From: Raineyella antarctica
Lineage (GTDB): Bacteria > Actinomycetota > Actinomycetes > Propionibacteriales > Propionibacteriaceae
Length of the DNA stretch: 33,156 bases
Assembly: GCF_900092135.1 (NCBI RefSeq)
Contig: NZ_FMYF01000017.1
Coordinates: 1-33,156, forward strand
Direction: 5' to 3'
Shown here: one piece after another, positions 8,402 through 15,657 of the stretch
Numbering within the stretch: position 1 is the first letter of the stretch
How the letters are laid out: every line of letters starts with the position of its first letter
The notes under the pieces: generated by a model
What the model was told of the DNA's origin: nothing
Seen by the model: only the letters and a program-made list of their open reading frames with translations
The model's database searches: none
Position numbers and translations under genes: made by a program

Positions 8402-8923
8402 TCAGTCGACGCGCGCGTGGGTGAGGCGGGCGGACTCCAGGTCCTGCCAGGTCCCGCTGAACTCCAGCCGGACGATGGTGGCGGCCGGGAAGTGGTGGGC
8501 GATCGTCGCCCGGGCGCCCTGGTCGGACGAGATCGGCTCCACCAGGTCCCAGGTCAGCGCGGGGATGCCGGGGGCATGGGCCACCACCAGCACCGTACGG
8601 ACATCCTCGTCGACCTTGCGCAGCTGGTCGAGGATGCGGTCGGCGCCGGAGTTGTACAGCTCCCACCGGTACTCGGCGGGGGCGTCGATGCCGAGGTCCT
8701 CCAGGGTCTGCCGGGCACGGGCGGCCTCGGAGCACAGTACGCGATCGATCTGCTCGCCCGTCTGCTCCAGCCACTCGCCGACGGCCCGGGCCTGGCCCCG
8801 GCCGCGCTCGGTGAGCTCGCGGGTGTGGTCGGCGTCGCCGGGGTGCAGCTCCTCCGCCTTCGCGTGGCGCATCAGGTAGAGGACGTGCTGGTTCGCGGAG
8901 GTGCCGGACGGGCGCTGGTCCAT
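8402..8923 (-). CDS. sixA: SixA-type phosphohistidine phosphatase
   Basis: A 173-aa histidine phosphatase superfamily protein. The catalytic LMRHAKAE motif with nucleophile His20 is the SixA form of the RHG motif. It is followed by LTERGRGQARAVGEWL, the CSEAARARQT block and the second catalytic histidine in VLVVAHAPGIPAL. SixA removes phosphate from phosphohistidine, for example on HPt or phosphotransferase-system proteins, though the partner here is unknown. The domain is short and lacks a signal peptide, so it acts in the cytosol. The gene starts 9 nt after the methyltransferase stop, so the two are likely one transcript. The ATG at 8923 has only a tight CTGGGGA upstream. Confidence 0.88.
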   Translation of the reverse strand: MDQRPSGTSANQHVLYLMRHAKAEELHPGDADHTRELTERGRGQARAVGEWLEQTGEQIDRVLCSEAARARQTLEDLGIDAPAEYRWELYNSGADRILDQLRKVDEDVRTVLVVAHAPGIPALTWDLVEPISSDQGARATIAHHFPAATIVRLEFSGTWQDLESARLTHARVD

Positions 8924-8932
8924 GTCCCCAGC

Positions 8933-9988
8933 CTAGTGGTCGGCCGCGGCCTCGGACGCGTCTCCGGCCGGTTTCACGGCGACCAGGACGTCGCGCTGGA
9001 TCGAGGCGTCCACCCGGTGGGAGAAGCCGAGCCACGGCCCGTCGTCCTTGACGACCAGGCCGGCCTCCTCGACGATCTCGACCAGGTCCTCGCGGCGCAG
9101 CCCGTGGGTGTTCCAGGACAGCCCCAGGGCGCCGCCGTCCTTGAGCTGGCGTGCCCACACCCCGACCGACCCCTTCAGCAGCCCGGCCGGGGACCGGTCG
9201 CGCTTGCCGGTGGTGCCGACCACGTCGGAGCGGGAGCCGTGCACGATCCCGTACGGGGCGTCGGTGACCACGGCGTCGAAGCGCTTCTTGCCCCACAGTT
9301 TGGCCGAGGAACGGGTGTCACCGGTGAACACGCCCATCGTCAGGTCGCGCTCGCCCAGGTGCACTGTCGCCTCGAATTTGCGGCCGATGCTCTTGCCCTC
9401 ACGCCGGACCGGGACCGTGTCCGCCTTGTGCTTGAAGTGGCCGCGACGTAGGTAGGTCTTCAGGAACGCGGCCATCTGCTCCACGGCCTTCTCGTCGACC
9501 TCCACGCCGGCGGCGTTCAGTCCGGCGCTCCAGGCCGTGGTCAGGGTGGTGCCACGACCGGCCAGCGGGTCCAGGACCGTCGACCGCTCGTCGAGCGGGC
9601 GCTCCATCGCGGCCAGGGTCACGTTCAGCAGCAGCCGAGTGAACTGCTCGTTCGTCTTGCCCGGGTACTTCGGGATGGTGACCAGGTCGTCCTCGAAGTA
9701 GTCCGGGTCGGCCACCTCGATCGGGCGCAGCAGCCCGTCCGTACGATCCTCGAACAGGGCCAGGAACGTCGACTGGCGCCCGATCTGGTGCAGGGCGGCG
9801 GCCTGCTCCTCCTCGCTGCCCTCCAGGGCCTCGGAGGAGAACCCGAGGTACTCCACCCCGGCGACGGTGCGCGGCTCGACCTCCGTGGCCCCCGGCGCGC
9901 ACACCGACAGTTCGGCGGCGGCCATCGTGGCGGCCTGGGCGGCATAGACGCGATTGGCACCCGGGTTGGTGAGCATGAGCAGACGCAT
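8933..9988 (-). CDS. TRM11-like SAM-dependent RNA/DNA methyltransferase
   Basis: A 351-aa protein with a C-terminal Rossmann methyltransferase domain. Motif I is LDPLAGRGTTL (residues 139-149) and motif IV is TDAPYG (242-247), a variant of the DPPY signature of amino-methylating enzymes and close to the TDPPYG of the TRM11 family, which modifies guanosine in tRNA. The block PKYPGKTNEQFTRLLLNVTL before motif I is typical of this group. I see no obvious THUMP domain in the N-terminal 100 residues, so the substrate (tRNA, rRNA or DNA) cannot be fixed. It is the first gene of the methyltransferase-sixA unit, divergent from the fluoride operon. No good ribosome site precedes the ATG at 9988. Confidence 0.75.
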   Translation of the reverse strand: MRLLMLTNPGANRVYAAQAATMAAAELSVCAPGATEVEPRTVAGVEYLGFSSEALEGSEEEQAAALHQIGRQSTFLALFEDRTDGLLRPIEVADPDYFEDDLVTIPKYPGKTNEQFTRLLLNVTLAAMERPLDERSTVLDPLAGRGTTLTTAWSAGLNAAGVEVDEKAVEQMAAFLKTYLRRGHFKHKADTVPVRREGKSIGRKFEATVHLGERDLTMGVFTGDTRSSAKLWGKKRFDAVVTDAPYGIVHGSRSDVVGTTGKRDRSPAGLLKGSVGVWARQLKDGGALGLSWNTHGLRREDLVEIVEEAGLVVKDDGPWLGFSHRVDASIQRDVLVAVKPAGDASEAAADH

Positions 9989-10003
9989 GAAGAGAATGAT
10001 CCC

Positions 10004-10030
10004 ATGACACTCCTCGGGCCGCGGTAGGCT
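10004..10030 (+). promoter_or_regulatory. Candidate promoter of the fluoride-responsive operon
   Basis: ATGACA (10004-10009) and TAGGCT (10025-10030) form a promoter with a short 15-nt spacer. A start about 7 nt after the -10 would fall at 10037-10038, exactly at the 5' edge of the fluoride aptamer, which supports both calls. The spacer is 2 nt shorter than ideal. Confidence 0.5.
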
Positions 10031-10037
10031 CCGCGGT

Positions 10038-10107
10038 GGGTGATGGATCCCGCCCGGGCGCGCGCAGTCGCCGCCGCCCGAACCGCCGACCCGGCTGATG
10101 GTTCCTG
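10038..10107 (+). promoter_or_regulatory. Fluoride riboswitch (crcB motif) aptamer
   Basis: The segment matches the fluoride-binding crcB RNA motif. P1 pairs GGGTG (10038-10042) with CGCCC (10051-10055) around ATGGATCC. An optional extension helix pairs CGGGCG (10055-10060) with CGCCCG (10075-10080). The conserved AACC (10081-10084) leads into P3, GCCG (10085-10088) with CGGC (10092-10095). The diagnostic CTGATGGTTCC follows, whose GGTTCC (10100-10105) pairs back with GGATCC (10045-10050) as the pseudoknot, with one T-T mismatch. The same elements occur in the same order in the Thermotoga petrophila aptamer. It precedes two crcB fluoride-channel genes, the classical target. Known family behaviour is to switch expression on when fluoride is bound. 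Confidence 0.88.
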
Positions 10108-10121
10108 TCTCGCATCACGGT

Positions 10122-10142
10122 GCGGGCAGGCATGCTGCCCGC
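10122..10142 (+). promoter_or_regulatory. Putative expression-platform hairpin of the fluoride riboswitch
   Basis: A perfect 8-bp stem, GCGGGCAG (10122-10129) with CTGCCCGC (10135-10142), around a 5-nt loop lies between the aptamer and the ribosome site GGGAAGGGG (10143-10151). There is no U-tract, so occlusion of the ribosome site or factor-dependent termination seems more likely than intrinsic termination. Confidence 0.5.
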
Positions 10143-10156
10143 GGGAAGGGGCCCCG

Positions 10157-10699
10157 ATGCCGCGCGACGTCCCGCAGCCGCATCCGTCCCGTTTGACGGC
10201 GTTCGAAGGACACCCATTGGTCGTCGGGATCGTTCCCGGCCAGCCGGAGCTGGTCGCCCTCACCGCGATCTCCCTGGCCCGCGCCAGTGGCGCCACCCTC
10301 TACTTCGCGTACGTGGACCCGCAGCGGTCCACTGTCGAGGAGTTCCCGGACGGCACCGTCCGGCACGCCACACTCGATCCCGACGCGGTCGGCGACGACT
10401 GGCGTCGCACCGACCAGGATCTGCGCGAGGCGCTTGACAGGCTGATGGAGCATGCGCCCGACGTGCCCTGGGAGTTCCGCTACCTGGCCGGCCGCTCCGA
10501 CCGGGCGATGACCCACCTGGCCCGCACGGTCGACGCGGCGGCCTTCGTCGTGGGGGCCCGGACCACCGGACTGCAGGGCAGGATGCGCGAGCTCCTGGAC
10601 GGGTCGGTGGCGTTCCACCTCACCCACCACCAGCACCGCCCCGTCCTCGTGGTGCCGCTGCAGGTGGTCGACTGGTCCCAGCCGGTGGCCCGCCGATGA
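10157..10699 (+). CDS. Universal stress protein (UspA family) in the fluoride operon
   Basis: A 180-aa single-domain Usp protein. The N-terminal strand PLVVGIVPGQPELVALTAISLA leads into an alpha/beta fold, and the C-terminal block VVGARTTGLQGRMRELLDGSVA resembles the ATP-binding G-x2-G-x9-G(S/T) motif of UspA proteins but with a shorter spacer. Whether it binds ATP is uncertain. The ATG at 10157 has a strong GGGAAGGGG site. The frame is open further upstream to a GTG at 10040, but that codon is inside the riboswitch and is rejected. The stop overlaps the start of the first crcB by ATGA, so the two are translationally coupled. A role in fluoride or general stress is inferred from the riboswitch and neighbours only. 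Confidence 0.82.
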   Translation: MPRDVPQPHPSRLTAFEGHPLVVGIVPGQPELVALTAISLARASGATLYFAYVDPQRSTVEEFPDGTVRHATLDPDAVGDDWRRTDQDLREALDRLMEHAPDVPWEFRYLAGRSDRAMTHLARTVDAAAFVVGARTTGLQGRMRELLDGSVAFHLTHHQHRPVLVVPLQVVDWSQPVARR

Positions 10700-11151
10700 G
10701 CGCGGGACGTCCGCGGTCCAGCGTGCACCCACGTCTGGTCGGCCTGGTCGCCGTGGGCGGCGTGCTCGGCACCGCTGCCCGCGCGGTCCTCACCCTGGTC
10801 GTCCCCACGGTCGGTGCCCTGCCCCTGCCGATCCTGCTGGCCAACCTGACCGGGGCGTTCCTGCTCGGCGCCCTGCTCGAGGGACTGGCCCAGGCCGGTC
10901 CGGACGAGGGACGGCGTCGCGACCTGCGGTTGGCCGCCGGTACCGGAGTACTCGGCGGCTACACCACCTACAGCAGCCTGGCGGTGGCGACCGGGGGGAT
11001 GGTCCAGGCGGGCCAGTGGTTCCTGGGGATCGGCTACGGGCTGGGCAGCGTCGTGCTCGGAGCGGTGGCGACCGGCCTCGGCATCGGTCTTGCCGGCCGG
11101 TTGGCGCGCGGCCGGCGGTCGGCCCGTCGGACGTCGGGGGTCGCCCGATGA
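10696..11151 (+). CDS. crcB: Fluoride ion channel CrcB/Fluc, subunit 1
   Basis: A 151-aa membrane protein with four predicted transmembrane segments (around residues 12-35, 42-63, 80-100 and 110-135). Fluc signatures are ILLANLTGAFLLG, with the conserved Asn before GxFxLG, and GVLGGYTTYSSLA, the GGxTT-S pore motif; the usual Phe is Tyr here (TTYSS). Fluc proteins form dual-topology dimers that export fluoride. Actinobacteria often encode two diverged copies that pair as a heterodimer, as is likely here given the second copy directly downstream with an ATGA overlap. The basic C-terminal tail (RRSARR) should be cytosolic. The gene is also ATGA-coupled to the preceding stress protein. Confidence 0.93.
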   Translation: MSAGRPRSSVHPRLVGLVAVGGVLGTAARAVLTLVVPTVGALPLPILLANLTGAFLLGALLEGLAQAGPDEGRRRDLRLAAGTGVLGGYTTYSSLAVATGGMVQAGQWFLGIGYGLGSVVLGAVATGLGIGLAGRLARGRRSARRTSGVAR

Positions 11152-11525
11152 CGCCCTGGGTCTTCGTGGGGATCTGCCTCGCCGGGGGAGCGGGGGCCGC
11201 CCTGCGGTTCACGGCCGACGCCTGGATCCGTTCGCGGGTGTCGATGCGCTTCCCGTTCGCGACCGCCGTGATCAACGTGACCGGCTCGTTCGTCCTGGGC
11301 CTGGTCACCGGTGCGGCGGGTTCCCACCTCCTGCCGCCGGCGTGGTTCGCGGTCCTGGGCACCGGACTGCTGGGCGGCTACACCACCTTCAGCACCGCGA
11401 GCGTGGAGACCGTACGCCTGCTCGCCGCCCGGGAGTACCGGCCGGCGCTGGCGGCCGGGCTCGGCGTGCTCGTCATCGGCGTGCTGGCGGCACTGTTGGG
11501 GCTGTGGCTGGGGGGGCTGGCCTGA
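11148..11525 (+). CDS. crcB: Fluoride ion channel CrcB/Fluc, subunit 2
   Basis: A 125-aa four-helix membrane protein starting MTPWVFVGICLAGGAGAALRF. Signatures are AVINVTGSFVLGLVTG and LGGYTTFSTASVETVRLL, the canonical GGYTTFST pore motif with both Phe and Thr track residues. It is closer to the consensus than the upstream copy. The ATG overlaps the stop of subunit 1 (ATGA), which fits balanced production of a heterodimeric channel. It is the last gene of the riboswitch operon and is followed by a strong hairpin terminator facing ppa. Confidence 0.93.
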   Translation: MTPWVFVGICLAGGAGAALRFTADAWIRSRVSMRFPFATAVINVTGSFVLGLVTGAAGSHLLPPAWFAVLGTGLLGGYTTFSTASVETVRLLAAREYRPALAAGLGVLVIGVLAALLGLWLGGLA

Positions 11526-11551
11526 GTTCGCGCTGGCCGTCGCCGGATGCG

Positions 11552-11584
11552 GACGGCCCCACCGCCAGGGGCGATGGGGCCGTC
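11552..11584. terminator. Bidirectional hairpin terminator between crcB and ppa
   Basis: GACGGCCCCA (11552-11561) pairs perfectly with TGGGGCCGTC (11575-11584). After one mismatch the stem continues with CGCC/GGCG around an AGG loop, giving 14 of 15 paired positions between convergent genes. Confidence 0.75.
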
Positions 11585-11599
11585 GGTCGAACCGGTCGT

Positions 11600-12163
11600 T
11601 CAGTAGTGGTTGATCTGCAGCTGCTCGTAGTCGGTGCCCTTGGCACGGTTGATCGAGGCGTGGATCTCGGCCTCGGCGTCGTCGCGCGACGCCCAGGTGG
11701 CGCCCTCGACCGACTTGCCGGGCTCCAGGTCCTTGTAGACCGTGAAGAAGTGCTCGATCTCCAGCAGCTGGAACTCGGGGATGTCCTCGAGGTCCTGCAG
11801 GTGGTCACGACGGTGGTCGGCGACCGGCACACACAGCACCTTGTCGTCGCCGCCGGCCTCGTCACGCATCCGGAACATGCCGATCGCGCGGCACTTGATC
11901 AGGCAGCCCGGGAACGTCGGCTCGGGGACCAGCACCATGGCGTCCAGCGGATCGCCGTCCTGGCCCAGGGTCGTCTCGATGAAGCCGTAGTCCGACGGGT
12001 ACTGCGTCGCCGTGAACAGCGTCCGGTCCAGGACGATGCGCCCGGTGTGGTGGTCCATCTCGTACTTGTTCTTGGTGCCCTTGGGAATCTCGATGGTCAC
12101 GTAGAACTCCAACCCACTGGGCTGCGTCGCCGAACCACCAGACACGCGGTAATCGTCAGTCAC
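11600..12163 (-). CDS. ppa: Family I inorganic pyrophosphatase
   Basis: A 187-aa cytosolic Mg-dependent enzyme hydrolysing pyrophosphate to phosphate. The catalytic core is intact: [12 protein letters not shown], the signature [10 protein letters not shown] with the metal-binding aspartates, [12 protein letters not shown] and the [13 protein letters not shown] block. The call of GTG at 12163 rests on AGGGAG about 8 nt upstream and gives a 17-residue N-terminal extension compared with common actinobacterial forms, which begin at the equivalent of [10 protein letters not shown]; a TTG at that Leu is an alternative start without a good ribosome site. Family I pyrophosphatases are classically inhibited by fluoride, notable beside a fluoride-export operon. 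It is divergent from dacB across 83 nt. Confidence 0.93.
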   Translation of the reverse strand: MTDDYRVSGGSATQPSGLEFYVTIEIPKGTKNKYEMDHHTGRIVLDRTLFTATQYPSDYGFIETTLGQDGDPLDAMVLVPEPTFPGCLIKCRAIGMFRMRDEAGGDDKVLCVPVADHRRDHLQDLEDIPEFQLLEIEHFFTVYKDLEPGKSVEGATWASRDDAEAEIHASINRAKGTDYEQLQINHY

Positions 12164-12246
12164 CTTTGGCTCTCCCTATGATTTGTGCGTACCGGTTACC
12201 GGCGAGACTACCGAACCAGACGTTCGGGCGTGAGGAGTGTGCTGCT

Positions 12247-13680
12247 ATGCGCGGACGCGTCCCGCTGCGGACCCGGTCCGGCGGTGGTCGTCCCTGGTTC
12301 TACGCACTGGTCTCGGTGGTGTGTGCAGCGGCGCTCCTCGTCGGCGTGGCCGAGGGCGGCGCCGGCGCCTGGGCCGAGCAACGATGGGGCGACAGGACCC
12401 CGCAGGCCGGTGGCGCGACCCTGGCCCCGGCCGCACGTACGACGATCGACGCCCCCGTCCCGGCCGGCTCCGGCCCCGCCCTGCCGGTGGTCACCGGGGG
12501 TGGCGTGCCGGCCGCGGACCGCCTCGCCGCGGCGATCGACGCGGTCCCCCTCGACGGCCTCACCGGTGGCCGCTCCGGCGTCGTGCTCGACCCGGCCTCG
12601 GGCGCGGTGCTGTACGGCCGCGACCCCGACCACGTGGTGATCCCGGCCTCCACGATGAAGGTGCTCACCTCCATGGCGGCCCTGGACCTGCTCGGTCCCG
12701 CGCACGTCTTCACCACTCGGGCGGTCAGCACCGGTCCGGGCAGCGTGGTCCTGGTCGGTGGCGGCGATCCGTACCTCTCCTCCGGGAAGGGAACGGCCGA
12801 CCCCGAGCGGGCGAGCCTGGCCGACCTGGCCGCCGACACCGCCGCCGCCCTGCGGTCCGCCGGCACCACCCGGATCACGCTGTCCTGGGACGCCTCGCTG
12901 TTCGAGGGACCGTCCCGGTCACCGGACTGGCCTGCGGCGTACGCCGACCAGGTCACCCCGGTCTCGGCACTGACCGTCGACCAGGGACGGCTCGCGGGCA
13001 CGAGCCCCGGCCCGCGGACCACGACCCCGGCCGCGGACGCCGCCGGCGTGTTCGCCGCGGCGCTCGCCGACCACGGGATCGTCGTCACCTCCCGGTCCGC
13101 GCTGCAGGGATCCGTTCCCTCCTCCGCCCAGCAGTTGGCTGCGGTCGACTCGCCGCCGCTGGCGGCGATCGTCGAGGACCTGATGGTGCACTCCGACAAC
13201 GATGCGGCGGAGATCATCGCGCACCAGGTCGGCGTGGCGGCCGGCACCGGCGGGACGTTCGAGGGGGGCGCGGCCGGCGTACGGCAGGTGCTGCAGTCCC
13301 ACGGACTGTGGAACGAGGGCGCCGTGCTCCGGGACGGCTCGGGGCTGTCCCGCTCCAACCGGGTGACGCCGGCGATGCTGGCGGGCGCCGTGGCACTCGC
13401 GACCCGGGAGGCCAGGTACCGCGCTGTCCTCACCGGGATGCCGGTGGCGGCGGCGACCGGCACCCTGACCAAGCGCTTCGGGGCCCCGGCGGCGCAGGAC
13501 GGCCGGGGCGAGGTACGCGCGAAGACCGGAACGCTGAGTGCCACCAGTGCGCTGGCCGGCTACACCGTGTCGCACTCCGGTGCCGTCGTGGTGTTCTCCT
13601 TCGTCGTCAACGATGCCTCCGGCGACGACGCCGCCCGGGCCTGGCTGGACCGCGTCGCGACGACGGTTGTCGACAGCTGA
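12247..13680 (+). CDS. dacB: D-alanyl-D-alanine carboxypeptidase/endopeptidase (PBP4 family)
   Basis: A 477-aa penicillin-binding protein of peptidase family S13, trimming or cutting peptidoglycan stem peptides outside the membrane. A basic N-terminus (RGRVPLRTRSGGGRP) and one hydrophobic segment (WFYALVSVVCAAALLVGVAEG) act as a signal or anchor. The three active-site motifs are complete: S135-T-M-K138, S316-D-N318 and K426-T-G428. GVVLDPASGAVLYGRDPD before the SxxK motif and LRDGSGLSRSN are family-typical. I chose the ATG at 12247 because GAGGAG lies 9 nt upstream; an in-frame start at 12166 would add 27 residues before the signal. In many actinobacteria dacB directly precedes the DUF2342 protease and tilS; here two glycosidases intervene. 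Confidence 0.92.
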   Translation: MRGRVPLRTRSGGGRPWFYALVSVVCAAALLVGVAEGGAGAWAEQRWGDRTPQAGGATLAPAARTTIDAPVPAGSGPALPVVTGGGVPAADRLAAAIDAVPLDGLTGGRSGVVLDPASGAVLYGRDPDHVVIPASTMKVLTSMAALDLLGPAHVFTTRAVSTGPGSVVLVGGGDPYLSSGKGTADPERASLADLAADTAAALRSAGTTRITLSWDASLFEGPSRSPDWPAAYADQVTPVSALTVDQGRLAGTSPGPRTTTPAADAAGVFAAALADHGIVVTSRSALQGSVPSSAQQLAAVDSPPLAAIVEDLMVHSDNDAAEIIAHQVGVAAGTGGTFEGGAAGVRQVLQSHGLWNEGAVLRDGSGLSRSNRVTPAMLAGAVALATREARYRAVLTGMPVAAATGTLTKRFGAPAAQDGRGEVRAKTGTLSATSALAGYTVSHSGAVVVFSFVVNDASGDDAARAWLDRVATTVVDS

Positions 13681-13792
13681 GCGAACCACCCCTGACGGGG
13701 GCCAACTTCCGGCAAGAGGGTGTACCTGCCCGCCCCGGGCGGCAGAGTGGCGACCAGATCGATGCGCCACCAGCCAGCCGAGGAGTCACGCA

Positions 13793-15601
13793 ATGTTGCG
13801 ACCGCAGGAGAACGCCCACCGCGAACTTAAGTCCCTCGTCGGGCTCTGGAAGTTCCGCGCCGACGCCGACGGGGTCGGCCGTGACCAGGAGTGGCAGGCC
13901 GCTCCACTCGCCGGGGCCATCGACATGCCGGTGCCGTCCAGCTACAACGAGATCACCGCCGACCCGCAGCTCTACAACCACGTCGGCGACGTCTGGTACC
14001 AGACCACGACGTACGTCCCCCGCGGCTGGGCCGACCGCCGGATCGTGCTTCGCTTCGACTCCGCCACCCACCAGGCCACCGTCTGGGTCAACGGCACCGA
14101 GGTGATGAGCCACAAGGGCGGCTACCTGCCGTTCGAGGCCGACGTCACCGCCCTGGTCACCCCCGGTGAGCAGGTACGGATCACCGCCGCGGTCGACAAC
14201 CGCCTCGACTGGACCACCATCCCGCCGGGCTGGCTCGAGCAGACTCCCGATGGCGCGCGGCAGAAGTACTTCCAGGACTTCTTCAACTTCGCCGGTCTGC
14301 ACCGACCCGTCCACCTGTACGCCACGGCGCCGGCCTACGTCGATGACGTGACCGTCCGGACCGACTACGACGGGCGCACCGGTCTGGTCGACTACGACGT
14401 CACCGTCGTCGGCGAGGGCGAGGTCTCGGTGGCCGTCCTCGACGCCGAGGGCAACGAGGTCGCCTCGGGCACCGGGGCCAGCGGCCGGGTGGAGATCCCC
14501 GAGGTCCGGCTCTGGCAGCCCGGCGTGGGCTACCGCTACGACCTGCGGATCTCGCTGGCCCGCGACGGCGAGGTCGTGGACTCGTACGACCAGAAGTTCG
14601 GCGTCCGGACCGTACGCGTGGTCGGCACCGACTTCCTGATCAACGACCGGCCGTTCTACTTCCGCGGCTTCGGCATGCACGAGGACCACCACGTCTTCGG
14701 CAAGGGCCAGCACGATGCCTCGATGGTGCATGACTACAACCTGCTGAAGTGGATCGGTGCGAACTCCTTCCGTACCTCGCACTATCCCTACAGCGAGGAG
14801 AACATGGAGTACGCCGACGCGCACGGCATCGTCGTGATCGACGAGACCCCTGCGGTCGGCCTCAACCTCGGCATCATGGGCGGCATCTTCGGCGGTGGCG
14901 CCGACGACGGGAAGTCCCAGACCTTCCGTCCCGAGAGGATTGGCGAGGCAGGCCAGGCGCAGCACGCGCAGGAGATCCGCGAGCTCATCGCCCGCGACAA
15001 GAACCGTCCCTCCGTCGTGATCTGGTCCATCGCGAACGAGCCGGAGTCCGAGACCCAGGAGGCCGCGGACTACTTCCGCCCGCTGTTCGACGTCGCGCGG
15101 GAGGCCGACCCGACCCGCCCGGTCGGTTTCGTCAACGTCATGCTGGCCCCCGCCGGCGCCTGCAAGGTGACCGAGATGGCCGACGTGGTGATGGTCAACC
15201 GCTACTACGGCTGGTACGTCGACTCCGGCGACATCCCCAGCGCCATGCGCCACCTGCGCGCCGAGATCACCAAGTGGACCGAGATCGAGGAGAAGCCGAT
15301 CATCTTCACCGAGTTCGGCGCCGACACCATGGCCGGCCAGCACGGGCTGATGGGCACGATGTGGACCGAGGAGTACCAGTACGACCTGATGAAGGCCACC
15401 CTCGAGGTCTTCGACGAGTTCCCGCAGGTCCAGGGCGAGCAGATGTGGAACTTCGCCGACTTCCAGACCTCGGCCGGCATCATGCGGCTCGACGGCAACA
15501 AGAAGGGCGCCTTCACCCGTGACCGCCGGCCCAAGGCCGTCGCGCACATGCTCCGGAAGCGCTGGAGCGCGGTCGAGGGCGACGCCAAGCCCACGCACTG
15601 A
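13793..15601 (+). CDS. uidA: Beta-glucuronidase (GH2)
   Basis: A 602-aa GH2 enzyme. The N-terminal sugar-binding jelly-roll domain (WYQTTTYVPRGW, VNGTEVMSHKGGYLPFEADVT) and an immunoglobulin-like middle domain precede a TIM barrel from about residue 285 (NDRPFYFRGFGMHEDH). The acid/base is Glu416 in ANEPES and the nucleophile Glu507 in FTEFGAD. Asn569-x-Lys571 in GNKKGAFTRDRRPK is the NxK motif that reads the uronic-acid carboxylate, so beta-glucuronides rather than galactosides are the expected substrates. There is no signal peptide, so it acts inside the cell. GAGGAG precedes the ATG at 13793. The GH3 gene follows 56 nt later. The 112 nt after dacB hold weak GC-rich dyads but no certain terminator or promoter. 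Confidence 0.93.
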   Translation: MLRPQENAHRELKSLVGLWKFRADADGVGRDQEWQAAPLAGAIDMPVPSSYNEITADPQLYNHVGDVWYQTTTYVPRGWADRRIVLRFDSATHQATVWVNGTEVMSHKGGYLPFEADVTALVTPGEQVRITAAVDNRLDWTTIPPGWLEQTPDGARQKYFQDFFNFAGLHRPVHLYATAPAYVDDVTVRTDYDGRTGLVDYDVTVVGEGEVSVAVLDAEGNEVASGTGASGRVEIPEVRLWQPGVGYRYDLRISLARDGEVVDSYDQKFGVRTVRVVGTDFLINDRPFYFRGFGMHEDHHVFGKGQHDASMVHDYNLLKWIGANSFRTSHYPYSEENMEYADAHGIVVIDETPAVGLNLGIMGGIFGGGADDGKSQTFRPERIGEAGQAQHAQEIRELIARDKNRPSVVIWSIANEPESETQEAADYFRPLFDVAREADPTRPVGFVNVMLAPAGACKVTEMADVVMVNRYYGWYVDSGDIPSAMRHLRAEITKWTEIEEKPIIFTEFGADTMAGQHGLMGTMWTEEYQYDLMKATLEVFDEFPQVQGEQMWNFADFQTSAGIMRLDGNKKGAFTRDRRPKAVAHMLRKRWSAVEGDAKPTH

Positions 15602-15657
15602 GCACACCGCGCCACGCCCGTCCCACCCACGAACGTCTCATTGAGGAGAACACGAGT

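Noticed and set aside
5941-8424. An 827-residue plus-strand open frame
   Set aside because: It is opposite katE and ygiD, is rich in Gly/Val/Arg/His/Leu, and shows no motif.
10040-10156. Upstream GTG start for the universal stress protein
   Set aside because: The extra 39 codons fall inside the fluoride riboswitch and its hairpin, encode Ala/Arg-rich filler, and a strong ribosome site marks the ATG at 10157.
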